A stretch of 64,000 nt of DNA from Eumeta japonica (Eukaryota; Arthropoda; Insecta; Lepidoptera; Psychidae): the NCBI GenBank assembly GCA_005406025.1, contig BGZK01002020.1:21716-85715 (forward strand), in the 5' to 3' direction. The notes beneath the pieces are model-generated. The model searched no databases and had not been told where the DNA came from. It saw only the letters and a program-made list of their open reading frames with translations. Below, in pieces: positions 11,716-23,885 of this stretch. A program made the translations under genes and the position numbers. Numbering within the stretch: the first letter of the stretch is position 1; each line of letters opens with the position of its first letter.

Positions 11716-13430
11716 AATAAATTAAAAAAACATTGAGAGTTATTACAGCTCTTCATAGCTTGTAACTTGAATTGAAAGGACATTTCACATTAAAAAGATA
11801 CATCAACAATTTACTTTTTAGATGGAATAAAAATCTACGATGTTGAGATTGGGTCGAGGAACATCCTTTTTGATCAATGAAAAGTACTTTTCTTTTATTC
11901 CATTATGAGTCAGTACCTTAAGAATATTTTGTATCTCTAACTTATAGACGCACCTTACAATTGAACAAATGACATCTAGACATACATCAAAACATTTATC
12001 TGTATACATAGGAAATTCGCTAATATGGATCGCTCTCGCCCTCTAACCGGACCACTAATAAAATTCTTGTTGATGGATAATCTCGCATGCTTTCCCCTGC
12101 ACCAAATCACATTTTCAAGGCTTTGAGATAATAAAACGTCACACGAAAATCGAAAAAGCGAAACATCCGTGCTCACACCGAACGCGTACACTTAAAAAAG
12201 CACGAAGTCCGATTCGGATGCTGGCGTATCATATAAATATCACTTTCGTTTAATAACGGCGGGGCGGGACATTCCGCCGTAAACAAAATTGTCGCTGTCA
12301 ACGATAATATTCTTTACGACAGGGGGCGTATCGGCCGACAATATGAATTTCAAATCGTACGAAATTGACCGGACGCCGTCCTGAAGCGCCGGCGAAGCGT
12401 TCGGATCCCCCAAATCCGTACGGTCCGCAGGTCGCGAGACTTTGAAGGCTATGCGTTGTTATATTTTATTCTCCTTTCGTATGCCTTATTATTTTTATAC
12501 CTTTCTTTTTATAGGTGAATATATCGCTCGTAAAAGAAGAAAACGATTTCTCAGCGATTGTGTTCAAACAGCCCGCCATATCACCTGTCCACCGTGCAGT
12601 TTGCCATCACGCCGATAATCTGTCGCCTTCCCTACGGCGTTGATATTAAAAAAATGTGTCGTTTACAATACCAAGCGTTCGTAGATTATCGAGGCCATAG
12701 ATAATGAAAACTAAACCTTTACAGTTTACTTGTATCCGTTCGTCCATATAACCCACCCAAAAAATGCCGCCATTTTTCATTGACTCTTATGAAATTGTAT
12801 AGATAGAAGGTATATCATGTAAGCTATTATTGAATTTAATAGAAAGATAATAAAAAAAGTTAAATTAAGTAGCGAAAAATTTTAGTTCGTTCAATTGGTA
12901 GTCGGCAGGTAATAGGATGTCGTCGAAAATAGGTCTTTAAGAATACATTAAAAATCAAAGTGCAAATTTTTCTTCCAGGCCGTATATGTTGTGGTAAGTT
13001 TTGAAAACTTGAAATGGCAACAGATGTTTAAAAATGTTTTGGAGGAAAATCACTTTGAATAAAATATGTTAACAATTTTTAATATCCAGAAATTCCAGTT
13101 TTCTACAGTCACAATCTTATTAACATCTCGTATTAACAGTCCCGGATAAGCGTATGAATTTTAGTACCGCAGGCATTTGGCATGGCAGACTATATTTAGA
13201 CCAATTTTATTGTAGATTATTTTTTCCAATTTATAAAGTGTGACATGATACTCTTTTGATTTCAATTTAGTGTGCTCACAAAGTGCTTTTATTACTAATG
13301 TGATATATATTTTTTTATTTTCATATTTATTATTTATGTGATAAATTTTGAAAGAGGAAAGTTATACAGTAGCGTGTATGCTAAATGTGAAGAAACTGTC
13401 TAGCGTATATCTTCCATTTATATGTACCCA
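11716..13430. other. Intergenic; includes GC-rich patch 12240-12450
   Basis: AT-rich except for the patch at 12240-12450, which has CpG-rich text such as GACGCCGTCCTGAAGCGCCG. Minus-strand open frames at 11818-12191 are unrecognised. Confidence 0.35.
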
Positions 13431-13432
13431 CT

Positions 13433-13620
13433 CAAGCACTAATTATAAATATAGGAATTTATATTTTTTAAAAACCTCTTAAGCACTAATTAAAAGCTTC
13501 TATAATTATACTTTTTAAAAACCTCTCAAGCTCCTCTTTAATTAAGAGCTTCTATATTTATATTTGCTTAAAAGCTTCTCAAGCTCTAATTTAAGACATT
13601 TATATTCATATAAAAGATAG
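13433..13620. repeat. Diverged tandem repeat, unit about 50 bp, four units
   Basis: Successive units start with AAGCACTAATTATAAATATA, AAGCACTAATTAAAAGCTTC, AAGCTCCTCTTTAATTAAGA and AAGCTCTAATTTAAGACATT. Each carries an A/T tract and an AAAACCTCT or AAAAGCTTCTC end. Units differ by substitutions and small indels. Confidence 0.65.
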
Positions 13621-14040
13621 GCTCAACAAGGTTTAGCCGTTATTTGATGCTATTCTACTTAGTTACGGAAATAAATAATTAGTTAAAGCTTTCTACACCA
13701 AAAACTGTTGAATGATTTTTATAAATTACCTTTTCTTAAGTTGACATTTCCGCGAGATACGAAATTCTAAACGTTAAAAATGTGTCATTTCCTTATTTCA
13801 AATTCTCCACTTCTCCACGTGATTCTTCGAAATGAATAGAAATAAATATAACGCGACTGAATTTCAAAGCAAAATATTTTGAATGACAAATGGCATTTTT
13901 TTTTAATTTTTATTAACTTATTGCTAGCCAAAACATATTTTATTCATATGATACAAAGTGATATGCGGGTCAAAGTCACAGATATGAAACATTTTTCAAA
14001 AAAATGGTTACTGTTAATTCACCAAGCTACATTTATATAA
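13621..14040. other. AT-rich sequence, nothing seen
   Basis: No open frame or repeat of note. Confidence 0.4.
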
Positions 14041-14043
14041 AGC

Positions 14044-14441
14044 ACTAGCTTTTGCTTGCGGCTCCGTCCGCGTGGATGCGAGATGGATTCTTTTATTTTC
14101 TATATCGACTGTTCATGCTGTCAGCCATGATCTTGATCTGGGTTTCAATCTCAATTTTGGTCTCGCTTTTAAATCCGACTTCGATCTCACTATAGACGAG
14201 TTTTGACTTTGATTTCATTCCGATCAAGTTATTCCAGAGGAACTCACACCGAAGGCACATAAATGCGGTCGCAATTCTTTTTTTTATCACGAAAAAATCT
14301 CGCTCACGCTCTTAATCTCGTTTCTTGTCCTGCTTGCTATTCCGATGTCCGACCTTTATTGAACAATGCCGCTACCAGTAATCAATTGGTCTGAGTACAT
14401 AATTCACTTGACTTTGGAGGAAGTCGCTAGCAAAAGCTGGT
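14044..14441. repeat. Region bounded by inverted copies of a lepidopteran-type repeat end
   Basis: Left end ACTAGCTTTTGCTTGCGGCT at 14044-14063. The right end, read on the minus strand from 14441, is ACCAGCTTTTGCTAGCGACT. The interior (14100-14290) is a degenerate pyrimidine-rich hexamer-like repeat with TTTGATCTTGATC-type words. A related end is found at 57616. Either a small foldback/MITE-like element or two inverted insertions. Confidence 0.55.
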
Positions 14442-17400
14442 ATCTTTAAAAATTATAAACTGTATCTTAAGCCGACGTACACGCTATAATACTGTGAGGT
14501 TTCATCAAAACCCGTCCTTTAGTTTTTGTGTAAAAGCGTAAAAACCATTTTCTTCGTAAAGTTTCGTATAAAATATTAGTGGGATATTCATAAGCTTGAA
14601 GAAGAAAATGGCCCGAGTACAAACTGGAATATTTACACAAATACGAAAAATACAACAATAAATAATATAACGTTTTAGTCGAAATAAAATAGCTATACAA
14701 AGTTCCATTTAGCGTGGCATTATAACAACTATTTGCGTCAGCGTGGACGGGACAAAAGTGAATTCAGCCGATTTATCGAGAAAAAGTTTCAACAATCAGT
14801 ACGAAATCCGCGCCAAACGCGACCAAACCTTCTCAATAATGTAAAGAGCTGTCGCGTCTACCTCTTAGCCCACACAATCGGGCGCGCCTGACGGAGCCCG
14901 GCCCGCCTGGAGGCCGAGCGCGCCGCGCCGACCTATTAAGCCTTACGTGGACCGCTCTGAAATGAAATGCATTACATCCGTTCATCCAATAAGTAGAAAA
15001 GTCCCATATCTACAAACAAGCGGTCTCTGAGTCCGAAATTGTGAATGAATCGGTCCATCCAAGCCGCAGTTCATGGTGTCATCAGTGTGGCTACGCGAGC
15101 TTTGTGTGCTTCCAAATTAAAAGAACAGAGGTAATAGCACAGCTCGATTTCTATATATTCACATCGAGCTTGTGTTGATGAGATTTTATTTTATGATATG
15201 ATACGTTTTTTAATGCATCTAAATTTTGACATTAATTAATGCAAAATTTTGCTTAGTTAAGAACTATTTGAGATGAGATCACTTTTCTTTACTTTGTAAC
15301 GCCTCAAAAGGAACATCGTTGCTTACTAGACAATTTAAAATTCCCTTGTAAATTGAAAATTTAATGACAACTGCGGAACGTGATATAATTTTAATGCTCT
15401 ATAATTCGATTTGATTAAACTTAATTAACTTATAATATAATTCCATTCGATCGATGGCTCTTAAAAAGAAAACAAAAAAGCATTTTTTTTTGAGTTTTTT
15501 CAATGTCGCTCAATCCCACATTACAATTATCTGTCGTCTGTCAATTGTGTTGCGTCGAAAATATTTTTTTTCAATTCAAGGACATATTTATATATATTCG
15601 TTTTCTGAGTAGGAGAGGGTCTGGGAAACCATCACAATGGTTTTTTTAGCCTAATTAAATTTAATTGAATTTAATTTCTCTCCGGAGAAGCGATGACTAG
15701 TTAATTTACTCCCGTTTAATACTAATGCCTATTGTGGAATCTTCCTAAGGAACAAATAAAATATAAAACTATGTTCAGGGAAATTATTTGTGAAAGTTGC
15801 TGTCTTGTGAAAGTTGCTTACAATCAGTGACGTGTCTATGGTGATTATAGAGACGTGTTTTCCATTGCTGCAAAAATGGATGACTGATGTTTTGCATCTG
15901 CAGACATCTATCTGCTTGTTTACAGCATCATATCATATAAGTGTCCTTGCAAAAACATAGGTGGGAAGTTTAACTCGAACGACAATATTTGGGTTTGTTT
16001 GCTTAATGCTACTAAATGGGGTTTGCTTATAAAATAAACAATCTCAGCTTTAATTTTTTTTGTACAAGAGTGATTGTCTTGGCTAGCTCTCAATGTAACG
16101 AAGCTGTGTCATATTGATCAAAGCGACTAGACATTTTATTATGTATAATAGGTTCATGTACTGAGAGTTGTTTATTAACACCTAATATATCCATTCTTGT
16201 GAAATTTTGATTTATAATTTTTATATCTTTTCTTGACACTAGTTTTGGAGTAGCGCCCATTATTTTATTATTGTAAGTTTATAATTTATTAAGAATTATA
16301 AGAGTTAGATAATTCAATCCTGAAGCAAAATCCAATATTATATTAAAAGTCACTACAAGGAAGAATCATACGTCCTGAATCTCATGTCTCTTGAGTACAA
16401 GTCAATATTGCGTAATGTATTTCTATGTCTTTTACTTTTCTTTTTTGAATCATTTTTAAAAAGTACAACGTAACATGTTGAATCAAATAAAGTGCATAAT
16501 AGCAACAAGTCAAACTATATCCTTCTTTAATAGATCCATAGGATTTTATTAAAAAAAAAAATAATTGCCGAGTAGCATTGTGTAGCGTTGTAAATGCGCT
16601 TCAAATATCGACCTTAAGTTCACATCTTACGAGACTTGGCGCTGCTGACGCGCACAGAGCGGGTGTATTTAAATATTTGATATACGTTTACTTGTACTTT
16701 CTTGTTCAACTCACATAACGACCCGCCGCTGGGGACGGGCCACTTCTAAGAACAATGCGTGTCGAGAACTGCTCATGGATCATTAAAACATCGAGAGATA
16801 TTTTGTTCAAGTTCCTCGACATCCAGCTTCGGCCACAATGTTTTTTACTCGTTTTGCAGTAATGAGTGATCTGCAAATATGTATAACCGGACTTATAAGA
16901 TATAAAAATATTGTGGTTGGGTATACCTCATTAATCTGGGTGATTAAAAATGGTCAAAAACAAGTCTTCTACTTTATACTTAATAAAAATATGAATCAAT
17001 AAGTTCCCACGGTCGTTTTTATGGCTTGTCATTGAAAGGATTGACAATTCAAAATGTGTCAAGTTTCCTAGTAAAGTCTAACTTGAAATAACTTTTCAAA
17101 CTTCATAAGTTTTGATATGAATAGTTTTATTTCAAAATTTCACTTTAATATACTAATTATTTTAATGTCGTGTTTATTTGATTAGTTTGTATTATTTTGA
17201 TTATTTTTGTATTATTCTTGGAAATTGATGTTTATAATATTAAAGATCTATATAACAAATAAATATATTTCAAGCTCGAAAAGCTTAAAGTGCAAAACTA
17301 TATTTGGAGCTTGAAAAGTTCCAAAATTTATGATTAGTATATTTTCAAGCGTTTTGAGCTTGAAAATAGCGGGAGGTTTCAGGTTTGGCCTGCAGGGTCA

Positions 17401-19020
17401 ATCGCATTTAAAATTTTGGTTTTATTAACTGAGAGTTTTACAATTATTTGCATTTACGTTTACGCTTGGAAAATTTGTGTTCCGTTTGTAGCTTTTACTT
17501 TTCTAACAGAAAACAATGTATTATTTCATGATTGCTTGCTTTCTCAGTTTCTCTCTCTCTTGTGTTAAATTTCATTCTCTGATTAACTCGTGTTTACATT
17601 TTCACTTGTGACTAAATTCATATCCATACGTATAAGAAAATAAAACGTTTTTTTGTTCGTTTATAGCTGTGTAAAAATACGTTTTCTCTGTAATTCATTT
17701 AGTATAATATTTTTTGTATAGCATTTGGGCAAGATGGATGTAATAGTGCCCAAATGTGTACTGAAAATCGTAAAAATTTGCATTTTTCAATTCTGTTTTG
17801 TTTTTTACTTATCTCAAAAGGCTCCAAAAAACAAACTAGTTCGCAATTTTGTGTTCATAAATATGGAATTTAACGTTAAGAAATAATTTATATATATCAG
17901 ACGCGTTCTTTGTATTATAATAACTATGTTTATATATATATATATATATTTTTTTTGAAGTGAAAATTTTTTATCGACGTATGAGATAAATTTTCGTCGT
18001 CACGTTTTTTTGTTACACGCCATATTTATTTCTAAAACTCAGTAGTGACAAAATAAAGTGATAGTTAAAAGGAATAAAAGAATTTATTGTAATTCCAGTG
18101 AATTTCTAACAAAAAAAAATATCTTTTTTCTAATACATCCAACACGTGGGCGTGGTTATGGTATGTATTTTTTTTAGGTTATTTTAGGTTAACCTCAGTT
18201 TTTGATTGTAAGCATCTGTAAATGTATATAATTTCATTAAAACTAGCAATTATTAATTAATACGACTATTAATCTAGTAAACATCAATTAATTGTAATAA
18301 TGAAAAAACATTTGAAAATAAACTATACACAGTTAGAACATGAAAACAGAGAGATGTACATTTTTTTCATAATACATAGAATTTATCTATGAAAAACAGT
18401 CCTCAAACAGCAACAACTAGATGCGGCACTACAATTGTTTGAGTTAAAAACTCCATCAAATGCAGGTCACTAAATTCCGTGGAATGCAAACCATATTTTT
18501 AATATTTTAGTTATCATAAGCCATTAATTACAAAAATATATAACAACGATAACAATGATAATAACAGTTCTGTCATAATTAATGAAATACTATAATAATC
18601 CTAAAGACAATAATAAGGAAAAATAGTTACATTATTTGTATGCATGTCTATGACAATAAAATACCGTTACTTTAATACGAAATGAATTTTTTTTGCTTAA
18701 ACTTTATCTAAATTAGCTTTATTTAACCAATTTCTGTAAAGTTGTAAATAGTGGATCATTTTTCGAAAAATGATGCGAAAGAAGTTTCACTTCTTACGCG
18801 TGTATTCTAAATACACAGACAATTTTTTTATATAATTATGTAACTATGAAGTTATAGACAATAATAGTGTTATAGTGAAACGTCAAAGTTTATCACGCTA
18901 ACGACAGTAAAGTGAAACATCAAATACAACAATGGCAATCGCTATTCATAATACGATAATAGAATAACGAAATAAGAACAAAATTAACGCCTTAATAAAA
19001 GCTCTCCGAATCCCACTAAC
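14442..19020. other. Intergenic; GC-rich patches at 14880-15060 and 16640-16760
   Basis: No gene supported. The patches carry CpG-rich text (for example GGAGCCCGGCCCGCCTGGAG near 14895) in otherwise AT-rich DNA. Words related to AAGCTTGAAAAG recur around 17270-17360. A (TA)n microsatellite lies at 17931-17949. Confidence 0.35.
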
Positions 19021-19230
19021 GCAGACAGCCGTGGCCGACGCCGACGCGAGGATTTGAATAGAGCGCGGGCGCCGAGAAACGTGGCCGTGTATTTGTAATA
19101 AAGAACGCTATTTCGGAGTCGTCAGTCCCGCTTTCAGCCGGCGTATGACGGGCGAGGTGTCGGCTCCTCAGCGAAAATCTGATGGAAACACGTTCAACAA
19201 TGGAAACTTTTGGTAGCGCCTACGAATCGT
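19020..19230. other. GC-rich patch, possible conserved non-coding element
   Basis: CpG-rich island (for example GGCCGACGCCGACGCGAGGA) in AT-rich flanks with no open frame of note. Confidence 0.3.
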
Positions 19231-19869
19231 GGATGCCTTCATATCGGTCGTTGAAAGCTTTTTCGTTGTATATCAATTACCGAATTCCTACAGTAAGATA
19301 CTATAATGTTTCCGAAATTCGTTTGATATCAGTATTAATTAAATAATCCTCTTGCTGTTATATAATAAGGCATTAATGATAGGAGTGCGTGATTACGTTG
19401 AGGTAGTGGTATTTGTCACTATCTTATGAGTTATTATTATTTCAGTATTAACATTCTCATTGATAGTAATTACGATATTTGAAAATATGGCATAAGAACA
19501 ACATGATAAACAAATATAAAACGCAAACATATTGTTAAAAAAATTAATATATGTTTATATAAATATTGCGAAGTCATTTGAAAACATAGAAATAATACCA
19601 AACGAAAAATATTAGACGAAAACCTGGATACAAGACAATAGGTAGAAGATAGAATAGAAGGTAGACGAGAGGATAGGAGACGAAAAAAGGAAACAATGAA
19701 TTTTGTACATAACTTAAAAAAAAGTTTATAATAAATTACCATTTTTCGAAATATCCTTGTTTATATTTTCTACTTGTTTTCTGTCTATACGGGCCACTTT
19801 TGAAACTGTATGAAAAGCATCGCTACGACGGCATATTTCGTATGATGGTCTTAGGCTATCATGATCTCA

Positions 19870-19912
19870 TCTCTATATTCTTAAAAATCTTTAATTTTTA
19901 AGAATATGGAGA
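19870..19912. repeat. Inverted repeat, 19-bp arms, 5-nt loop
   Basis: Arm TCTCTATATTCTTAAAAAT at 19870-19888 and ATTTTTAAGAATATGGAGA at 19894-19912 with one mismatch, which is a G-U pair in one of the two possible RNAs. Confidence 0.85.
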
Positions 19913-20230
19913 CCTGATATAGACCAGTACTGTAAACTGTATAGAATGAGTCACGAGGTCGACCTTTTCAGGAGCTACGAAAATTAACTGCGTTATACGC
20001 GGTCTGAGAACGCATAACTTCTCGGCCGGTTATTTCGAATTTTTTCGAGAATGCTATGAAAAGAAATGGTTGTATATCACTTAGAATGAACTGTCTCTTA
20101 TTCTTCAAATGAAATCGTTCAAATGGATTTATCCGAAAATAAATATTTTCTTTTCGGAATATTTTTTTGCTTAGTTTTTTATTTGTAGTCGCTTTCGAAG
20201 ATTAATTCTCAAAAGTTTTATCTTTTCTTT

Positions 20231-20256
20231 GAATAATAATAATAATAATAATATAT
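20231..20256. repeat. (AAT)n microsatellite
   Basis: Six to seven consecutive AAT triplets followed by ATAT. Confidence 0.9.
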
Positions 20257-20524
20257 CCACGTTTTAATCTTCCGCTACACGTTTCAAACGGAATTTAACC
20301 GAACCTGTTTCTGTTCTGAGTTGGGTTCATGAGGAACTCAGTGACGATAAAGTTTCGAAATACTCCAATATTGATGCTCAATGTTTTAGGCTTAGCTCAT
20401 AGCAATTGCGAAATGATTTCAAATCTCTTCAAAGGTTATATTTTGCTTTTCGTTAATTGACCGCCTGACGCTTTCCTGAACGATCACAGTTGAGGGCCAA
20501 TCTTTACAAATGAACTCCTTATGG

Positions 20525-21660
20525 CAGGTATGGGCAACCTTTGACATGTTGTGGGCCAAACTTTAGTTGCAAACACGTTCGCGTGTCGCGTTCAAAAGTA
20601 GTGCATTGTAAAGTAGTGTTTTAAAGTAGTGTTCATATTTTTAGCGATATATATCACATATGAAATAATAGGACAATGTTATTATAATACAATTTAAAAA
20701 GAAAAGGTAGAACATTACAATTAAATCGTGAAATTTGGAATTACTACAAACTACGAAAGTTAAATAGCGACACCGAAATCAATGAGATACTTGAGCTTGA
20801 ATTCGGGAAATTAATCCATCGATGTTTGGATTAATTCCACTGATACAAAGACGTAAAGAATTTCCCAAATTATTGTCAGTCGGCCTTGTACGATGTTTTG
20901 ATTTATGACTGATATATGACTATTCTTCAATGACTTTCATCATTGGAAAGTTCATATTTTTAAAGTACTGCCAAATGCACAAATTAATCTTCTTGCGAAT
21001 TTTCTAAACTGCGAAAAATGGTCTTCTTTGATATGTTTTCGTAGATATCAAACAATTCCACGTCTTCTAATTTAGATTATAGGAATGAGTTTTCTTGAAT
21101 CTCGATCAACTCCATTTGCAAGTGTATTGGAGCATTTTGTACATTACTTTTTGTTAAAGTAGCAAATAAATTGAAACAATCTTCCATGTTTTAGAGAGTG
21201 TTAAATCTGTTCGAAAATTGCTCCGACACTAACTCGAGTTCTTCAGCGTATTGAACATAAGCAATATTTTCATACACAGACAGCGTGGTGAAATAGTAAC
21301 TGTTACCGGACGGTATATGTGCATCCCACAAGCGGATTTTGTTCTGAAACGCTTTCAAATGGTTGTACAAACCATTTACTAACTGTCCTTGTTTTTGAAG
21401 TTTCAAATTTAAAACATTCAAATAGCCTGTAAGGTTGACCAGAAATGCTAAGTCACATATCCATTTTGGGTCAATCAATAAAAATAGTGATTTATTTTTT
21501 ATTTGCATAAAATCTGCTATCTCATTTCTAAGCTCGTAAAACATAGAGCTATCTATAGTTAATCTATCCTACAGTTGTCTTCTTAATAATCTGCTACTCC
21601 TTCGATGAATAAGTCTAGTCATTTGGCAGTTATCAATATTTTAGGTCGGGATGTTACTTA
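20525..21660 (-). mobile_element. hAT transposon relic
   Basis: One end is at 20525 with CAGGTATGGGCAACCTTTGA, the same terminus as the short hAT MITE at 43015-43225. The transposase remnant runs on the minus strand from about 21660 to the stop at 20779-20781, so this end lies 250 bp beyond the transposase C-terminus. The opposite terminus was not identified. The element belongs to the hAT group whose transposases resemble vertebrate GTF2IRD2/ZBED-type proteins (family knowledge). Confidence 0.75.
20779..21544 (-). pseudogene. hAT transposase remnant (C-terminal half)
   Basis: An uninterrupted 117-codon stretch at 21191-21544 includes FYELRNEIADFM, PKWICDLAFLVNLTGYLNVL and NLKLQKQGQLVNGLYNHLKA, followed by FQNKIRLWDAHI. 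This is the typical mid-section of GTF2IRD2-like hAT transposases. Downstream in another frame come NVQNAPIHLQMELIEIQENS and, near 20785-20870, NNLGNSLRLCISGINPNID then GLISRIQAQVSH ending in TGA. That last piece is the C-terminal dimerisation region. Stops and frameshifts separate the pieces, and the N-terminal zinc-finger part upstream of 21544 is only hinted at. It is a dead copy. Confidence 0.78.
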
Positions 21661-21899
21661 TCGTTTATATTATGTTCCCTTTTGTTTTTGTATTCATGGT
21701 AGAATTTCAAAGGGATATTGTACCTTCAATTAATTCGACATACTGAAGAACTTCAAATTTGGTGCAGCATTGTTATCGAATCGGTAGCGTGCAAGTAAAC
21801 GGATCGTTTTCCTTAACTTGTAGCACTCATGCACAAGTGATCCAACCAAAAAAGGAGAATTAAAATAAATTGTAATCTTCATTGTTGTCATGATATTGC

Positions 21900-22110
21900 T
21901 TTATTGGTGATTAGCGGTCCGTCGCCCCTGTGATTTCTTTTCATACAAACCTTGACAAATTATATATCAAAACCTTCCTCATGAATCACTCTATCTATTG
22001 GTGAAAACGGTATAAAAATCCGTCACTTAGTTTTTTTAAACTTATCGCGAAAAGACAGACAGACGCGGCAAAGGACTTTGTTTTATAATATGTAGTGATT
22101 ATGAATCATT
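21900..22110 (+). repeat. Non-LTR element 3' tail of a type common in Lepidoptera
   Basis: Contains CAAAACCTTCCTCATGAATC, CACTCTATCTATTGGTGAAA, AAATCCGTCACTTAGTTTTT, AGACAGACAGACGCGGC and ACTTTGTTTTATAATATGTA. I recognise this order as the 3' end of a widespread lepidopteran LINE repeat. Confidence 0.65.
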
Positions 22111-23555
22111 TTGTTCGATGGTGCGGGGATTTTGAGGAAAACGAATTGATAGTTGTTGACGAAATTGTAATAACTTTGAGGACGTATTTTTATACTTTTC
22201 AGGCATTTTCCCACAATTTTTTGATTCAGATTGAGGGCTATAAAACTCAAACATTCCCCGATTAACAGTCAGTGGTTTAATTTTAGTTCATTTGGAAATT
22301 CACGCTAAATAACAACCACAACTTTCAATATTTAGTTTACTCCGAGTAAGAAGACAACTATTCTAGTTTGCTTTTATGAACACCGAGTGCATGATTCAGA
22401 ATTTATTAGAAAACTTCAGCAAAGCATTTTGACGATAGTTTGAGAACTCTAGAAAATAAGAGCCAAGTTTGTGCATTAGGATTTCTAGCCTTGTCTATGA
22501 ATAAATTGTAAAAAAATATAGGTTAAATTAAAAGTTGGATTATAAATAAAAATAAAAAGCAAGAAGCAATCTTTTTTTGTATTGAAAGTTAATGGATACT
22601 GAATTGTGAAGCTGTAGGTGGTATTTAGTTTCAAGATATCAAATATCGACGCAAAAATATAATTTGATGGTCGAATTTACGCTTCACGATTTTACTTTTA
22701 TATTCAGTTTCCTTTTTTTGGAGAGGCAGACGAAGATAAGATGAAATATTATTTAGTCTGATATAATCCGATAAATCAAGCAGTGAAATCGATATATTAG
22801 ACTCTGATATTAAAAACAGATGGTCAACCACAAAGGTTTTCATTTTATAAAAGAGATATTAAAAGATAAAATTGTCAATAAAATAGATCAACTACGTGTC
22901 GGAACACGCGCAGTGTTCACAAGGAACAACTATGGAACCCTTATGTAGTTGTTCCGTAAGTGCGGATTTAGAAGGGGTTTTTTTGTTTGATACCATGAAC
23001 ATATTTATTGAGTTCACGGTTTGTGGGCTAATATAACTTCTAAAAATGGGCCTGCAAAGAACGGATATTAAAAATATTATGCTTTACTTTTCAATAATTT
23101 TACATGGTTTAGAAACCTATATTTATTACCTGTTTTGCATAAGTAATAATTTTATCTAATTTTTCATAGAATCTGTAAAAAAACATTGCTTTTTACTTCT
23201 CCAAGCACATAAGTTGGTCGAATATTATTCCTTAACTTATAAAGTCTATTTAACTGTGATTTAGAGGTTTTCCTTTTAATTTGGCTATATGTTACAACTG
23301 TCGAGAGAAAATTTTTCATGAATTCAAGAAAACTATTTAGTTGGTGTTGTGGATGGGACACTTGACTTATCAAAAATTATCATTTTAAAATTTTCCAAAA
23401 AGGTTTTTCATATACCCACAATGTTTTTGAACGAGCTATCCAATGTAGCGAATCCGGTGAAATAGTCGTGGGGGACTTCCGCCCAGCTCCGATCAGGGAT
23501 CCAATATTGGACACTAATTAGTACTGGCAAACGTTCATTGTTGTAAAATCCTATT
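22111..23555. other. AT-rich sequence; one short inverted repeat
   Basis: Short minus-strand open frames (22631-22843, 23164-23373) are unrecognised. GGAACAACTA at 22923-22932 is inverted at 22946-22955 (10-bp perfect arms, 13-nt loop). Confidence 0.4.
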
Positions 23556-23559
23556 TAAT

Positions 23560-23885
23560 GTTGTTGGTGTTGTTGTTGTATCGAGCGTCGAACGCCCCAC
23601 TGCTGATCCAATGGTTCCACAACATTTCAGTTTGAGATTGAGAGGCTCGGACGTTAAGCCTTCTGTGCTAGACTGGCGCGGGGTTGGGGGAAGACAATGG
23701 CCGTTGACAACAATACGATAATAAGGATCAATGTGATTGGCTTGACGTGCTCTCAGAGGCACGGAGCCTGTTGTATAATATTTGGTTTAAGGTAAAAATT
23801 TATCGCTCAATTTCTCCACAATTAGGATCGAACCCAGTACGTTTGCGTTCGAAGGCAACTAAATTGGCGACCGGGCTACCACAGT
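23560..23885 (-). repeat. Candidate tRNA-derived SINE or LINE-associated repeat
   Basis: Read on the minus strand, the head (23824-23880) has a tRNA-like pol III box A (GGTAGCCCGGTCG) and, about 50 nt on, a box B (GGGTTCGATCC). A body follows with CTCCGTGCCTCTGAGAGCAC and GGCTTAACGTCCGAGCCTCT. It ends in an ACAACAACAACACCAACAAC tail at about 23562-23581. Head, body and microsatellite tail in that order is SINE-like. I cannot name the family, and head and body could be separate insertions. Confidence 0.45.

Larger units (their letters stand above)
19231..20520. other. Intergenic; hairpin and AAT microsatellite
   Basis: The minus-strand open frame at 19470-19742 is AT-rich and unrecognised. 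Contains the inverted repeat at 19870-19912 and (AAT)n at 20231-20256, listed separately. Confidence 0.4.

Noticed and set aside
18172..18200. TTAGG-like words (TTAGGTTATTTTAGGTTAACC), which recall the insect telomere repeat
   Set aside because: Only two imperfect units; no array. Chance in AT-rich DNA.
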